Source: Candidatus Desantisbacteria bacterium CG2_30_40_21 (lineage in GTDB: Bacteria > UBA9089 > CG2-30-40-21). Taken from it: a DNA stretch of 6,752 nucleotides. Made by a program: the position numbers and the translations under genes. The stretch covers positions 1-6,752 of the forward strand of contig MNYI01000030.1 in assembly GCA_001873945.1 (NCBI GenBank). The letters run 5' to 3'. Position 1 is the stretch's first letter; each line of letters begins with the position of its first letter. Below, piece by piece: positions 4,463-6,752 of this stretch. The notes under the pieces are model-generated. The model did no database searches, was not told the DNA's origin, and saw only the letters and a program-made list of their open reading frames with translations.

Positions 4463-6469
4463 TCATCCCTCCTTTTGCTTTTTTATGCGCTTTTTTCCCA
4501 AATAATCCTTTTCTAAAATACGAATAAAGGTATCAACTACTTTTGAGTCAAACCCATAGCCACGATTATTTTTTAATTCTATAATAGCATCATCAATAGA
4601 AAATGCCTTTCGATATGACCTTTCTGTTACCATGGCATCAAATACATCTGCCACAGCTAATATTTTGGCTATTAAAGGAATATCTTTATCTGTCAGATTA
4701 GATGGATACCCGGAACCATCCAATCTCTCATGATGATACTTTATTCCATCAACAATATCAGGGTTAAGACACATGTGTTCAATAATTTTTGCCCCAATGA
4801 TGACATGCTGTTTAATATGTCTGAATTCACCCTTGTTTAACCGGGTAACCTTTTGAAGTATTTGCTCTGATACCCCGATATTGCCCAAATCATGAAAAAA
4901 ACCAGCAGCAGTGGCTGCATCTATTGCCTCCCCATCCAACCCAATCTCTCTTGCAATCGAAGAGGCGTATCTTGCAACCCTTTTTGAATGACCATGAAAG
5001 TATTTATCCTTTGATTCATTGATAATTATTAACGAGAAAATAATGTTTGTAAGGTTTTTTATCCGTTCATTATAAAGGCATATATTTTCAAGAGCCATAT
5101 TTGTTTTTTTCATTAAAAGGGATAATATTCGGACATCTTTATCTTGATAGGCTGCTCCTGAAAATTTTTCACCCAAGATTACTATCCCTGCCAATTCCTC
5201 TTTATTTAATAATGGAATACATACCTTACCCTCTATTTTTTCAATATCCCTTTTTATCTCTCTCCATGAATTATTTTGCAATTTAGACCTTGAAACCTCG
5301 TTCTTTAAGAGTATTTTCTTTTTATCAGATAGATACTTCGCTAATCCCTCATCCTTTTTAAGCCTCAATGTTTTTCTTCTTACCAGATTTATTCCCAATC
5401 CAAAACCTACAAAATATTCCTGCCTTGGGCTATCTAAAAGAAAAATAACGACCTTATCTGTATATACAAGATTAGCCACGGCATTAAGTAAGGTATTCAG
5501 TAGCACATTTCTGTCAAATATAGAGGCAATCTGGTCAGAAATATCCTTTATTGAATGCCACCCACAGGAGACTTGTCTAAAAAGATATTGATTAATAAAT
5601 GGCTGTATCTGCTGTCGTCCCCAATTAAGGCATAACGAAAATAACATAATCATTGCTATAGTCAAGGATAATGAACTATAGCCGGTGATTTTTTGAAACA
5701 ATCCCACAATTCCAAGAACCAGAATAAAGATAATAATTGTTGGCAGCGTATTTACCAGAAAATAAAGGAACCTCCTTTTATATGAAACTAATCCACTAAT
5801 CTCTACCTCTATTAGACGATGCTCTATAATTGCATATGAAGTAATTATAGAATAGACAATCGTTGTCGCATGTCCAAATGGATATACCCAGATTCCAAGA
5901 GAACAAAGAAGATTAGCAATAATACCTGTAAATAATATTAACCCTCCCAGAAAAAAATATCCAAGTTGCTGTTTTTCTATAACATTAACTGTTTTTAGTC
6001 CCCTACGGATGAGTAAATAACAGCTATATCCCCCAAATGATAGCATAAAGATTAAAAATATATTCCCTATTGATGCCAGAGTCGGGTAATAGTAATCCCC
6101 AATATAAATAATATCCTGACCCAGAAAGCCTGTGCCTGCTAATAAAAGGAATACATAACTAAGCCCATATCCAAGGCTATACACCCTTCTATTTAAGAGG
6201 CTATGATCCTCAATTACAGTTAAGACAAAATGAAAAAAAAAGGATGGGATAAATACCAGCCCAATATAAAATAGCTTTATCCATACCATGGCATCCTGTG
6301 TACTTGAGGCACAGTATACACCCAGAGAAGTAAGGTTCCAGACAGCCAGTGATAACCCCAGAAGAAAAAAGATCCTGTTAGATTTTTTTTTTGGATCTTT
6401 TATTAGAACAAAGCATCCTATGCAAAGGCTTATAAGCCCAGCTATAACCGGTATAATGGTAAAAGTCAT
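4463..6469 (-). CDS. Membrane 7TM-GAF-HD-GYP cyclic-di-GMP phosphodiesterase
   Basis: The 668-residue protein probably hydrolyses cyclic di-GMP in response to a membrane or small-molecule signal. Residues 1-215 hold seven hydrophobic helices (about 4-23, 33-53, 63-86, 99-118, 131-153, 169-190, 198-215) ending in SYAIIEHRLIEVEI, the layout of the 7TM sensor region of some histidine kinases. Two more helices follow (about 234-258 and 266-283). A GAF-like domain spans about 312-466. The HD-GYP domain spans about 475-655: HGHSKRVARYA, HD at 526-527, His555, HHERLDGSGYP at 579-589 and Asp608 in AVADVFDAM. The usual HDIGK lysine is Asn530 here; other core residues are present, so activity is likely but not certain. 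No GGDEF or kinase domain is attached. TGGAG lies 8 nt before the ATG, and a good promoter lies just upstream. It heads an operon with the Cys-rich gene and deoB. Confidence 0.9.
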   Translation of the reverse strand: MTFTIIPVIAGLISLCIGCFVLIKDPKKKSNRIFFLLGLSLAVWNLTSLGVYCASSTQDAMVWIKLFYIGLVFIPSFFFHFVLTVIEDHSLLNRRVYSLGYGLSYVFLLLAGTGFLGQDIIYIGDYYYPTLASIGNIFLIFMLSFGGYSCYLLIRRGLKTVNVIEKQQLGYFFLGGLILFTGIIANLLCSLGIWVYPFGHATTIVYSIITSYAIIEHRLIEVEISGLVSYKRRFLYFLVNTLPTIIIFILVLGIVGLFQKITGYSSLSLTIAMIMLFSLCLNWGRQQIQPFINQYLFRQVSCGWHSIKDISDQIASIFDRNVLLNTLLNAVANLVYTDKVVIFLLDSPRQEYFVGFGLGINLVRRKTLRLKKDEGLAKYLSDKKKILLKNEVSRSKLQNNSWREIKRDIEKIEGKVCIPLLNKEELAGIVILGEKFSGAAYQDKDVRILSLLMKKTNMALENICLYNERIKNLTNIIFSLIIINESKDKYFHGHSKRVARYASSIAREIGLDGEAIDAATAAGFFHDLGNIGVSEQILQKVTRLNKGEFRHIKQHVIIGAKIIEHMCLNPDIVDGIKYHHERLDGSGYPSNLTDKDIPLIAKILAVADVFDAMVTERSYRKAFSIDDAIIELKNNRGYGFDSKVVDTFIRILEKDYLGKKRIKKQKEG
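4467..4474 (-). promoter_or_regulatory. Ribosome site of the Cys-rich gene, inside the HD-GYP 3' end
   Basis: AAGGAGGG is formed by the last codons (Lys-Glu-Gly) of the HD-GYP gene and lies 8 nt before the ATG at 4458. The strength of this site is good evidence that the 61-codon frame is translated. Confidence 0.7.
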
Positions 6470-6499
6470 CTAATTTGCTCCACAACAATTCATAGCATT

Positions 6500-6528
6500 A
6501 GGATACCATAACAAGGCTTGGTTGTCAA
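6500..6528 (-). promoter_or_regulatory. Sigma-70 type promoter of the HD-GYP-deoB operon
   Basis: On the minus strand a perfect -35 TTGACA (6523-6528) is followed after exactly 17 nt by the -10 TATCCT (6500-6505), with an extended TGG just before it. Transcription would start near 6493, giving a leader of about 25 nt that contains the TGGAG ribosome site. GCTTG-ACAAC-CAAGC (6516-6530) forms a small inverted repeat over the -35 box and could be an operator. Confidence 0.75.
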
Positions 6529-6556
6529 GCAAAATAAATGATTAGGCAGGGCAAAT

Positions 6557-6731
6557 GGGGAAAACCGGGGACAGCACCCGTTTTTTATCATTTTCGAGGT
6601 CTTCCTATCGCTTTTGGTCTTAATGTTCGTCCCAATAATTTTTCTAACCTTGTCGCAAAGGTTTCATCTCCTGCAGGACGACCCGTAGGGGGAAACCGGG
6701 GACAGCGCCCGGGAAAATGGGGACAGCGCCC
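6557..6731. repeat. Three direct copies of GGGGACAGCRCCC
   Basis: GGGGACAGCACCC lies at 6567-6579, and GGGGACAGCGCCC at 6698-6710 and 6719-6731, all in the same orientation. The first two share a longer match (6557-6580 and 6688-6711, 22 of 24 identical) and flank the transposase C-terminal fragment. This G/C-rich block differs in base composition from its surroundings. Such motifs are typical REP-like sequences next to RAYT genes. Confidence 0.8.
6588..6686 (-). pseudogene. C-terminal relic of a REP-associated tyrosine transposase
   Basis: The 32 codons before the TGA encode TGRPAGDETFATRLEKLL followed by GRTLRPKAIGRPRK, which matches the conserved C-terminal tail of RAYT (Transposase_17, Y1-type) proteins: GRP-x-GDExF...LExxLGRxLRP...GRPRK-stop. 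The catalytic HUH and tyrosine regions are missing. Just upstream, the frame runs into the GGGGACAGCGCCC repeats, where it stays open but reads only Pro/Arg/Gly/Cys-rich repeat sequence up to the window edge. This looks like an internally deleted element that kept its flanking repeats. A complete gene cannot lie within the window. Confidence 0.75.
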
Positions 6732-6752
6732 TATTTTTAGAAGAAAAAATAG

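Overview
The window is an AT-rich bacterial chromosome segment in which every recognisable gene lies on the minus strand, so transcription runs from high to low coordinates. Gene content is ordinary housekeeping and signalling: AcpS, HisD, a CBS-pair protein, DeoB and a membrane HD-GYP protein. The intergenic gaps are less ordinary. Almost every one is filled by a repeat-derived, hairpin-capable element, and the right edge holds the relic of a REP-associated tyrosine transposase (RAYT). That mix (strong GGAGG-type ribosome sites, histidine biosynthesis, c-di-GMP signalling, intergenic repeats of the 'CACAGAGACACGGAG' and 'GTTGATAG' kinds) suggests an uncultivated bacterium from a lineage such as Desantisbacteria or Omnitrophota. 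This placement is an impression, not a demonstration.

Layout in transcription order. (1) 6557-6731: three direct copies of GGGGACAGCRCCC around a 32-residue C-terminal fragment of a RAYT. (2) 6500-6528: a good sigma-70 promoter. (3) 6469-3094: a tight three-gene operon made of a 7TM/GAF/HD-GYP protein, a 61-residue eight-cysteine protein (4-nt gap) and deoB (no gap, TAG|ATG). (4) 3092-2901: a palindromic repeat element that starts one base after the deoB stop. (5) 2847-2401: a stand-alone CBS-pair protein, followed 27 nt later by a small HxxxC...CxxC zinc-ribbon-like reading frame with a strong ribosome site but split by a -1 frame change. (6) 2173-2084: a 32-bp, nearly perfect inverted repeat. 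(7) 2062-764: hisD. (8) 776-672: a 67-bp tandem duplication that includes the hisD 3' end. (9) 661-272: acpS. (10) 235-40: another inverted-repeat element built from 8-bp tandem units, then the window edge.

Functionally, the HD-GYP protein would sense something at the membrane or through its GAF domain and hydrolyse cyclic di-GMP. The Cys-rich protein is probably a metal- or redox-binding partner. DeoB interconverts pentose 1- and 5-phosphates in nucleoside salvage. HisD performs the last two steps of histidine synthesis and AcpS activates acyl carrier protein. I see no defence system, CRISPR array or RNA gene. The points most worth checking are the frameshifted zinc-ribbon gene, the Cys-rich protein coupled to HD-GYP and deoB, the Lys-to-Asn change in the HD-GYP motif, and the repeat elements that supply gene ends and a ribosome binding site. 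Two start codons (hisD and the CBS protein) are placed downstream of the longest possible start.
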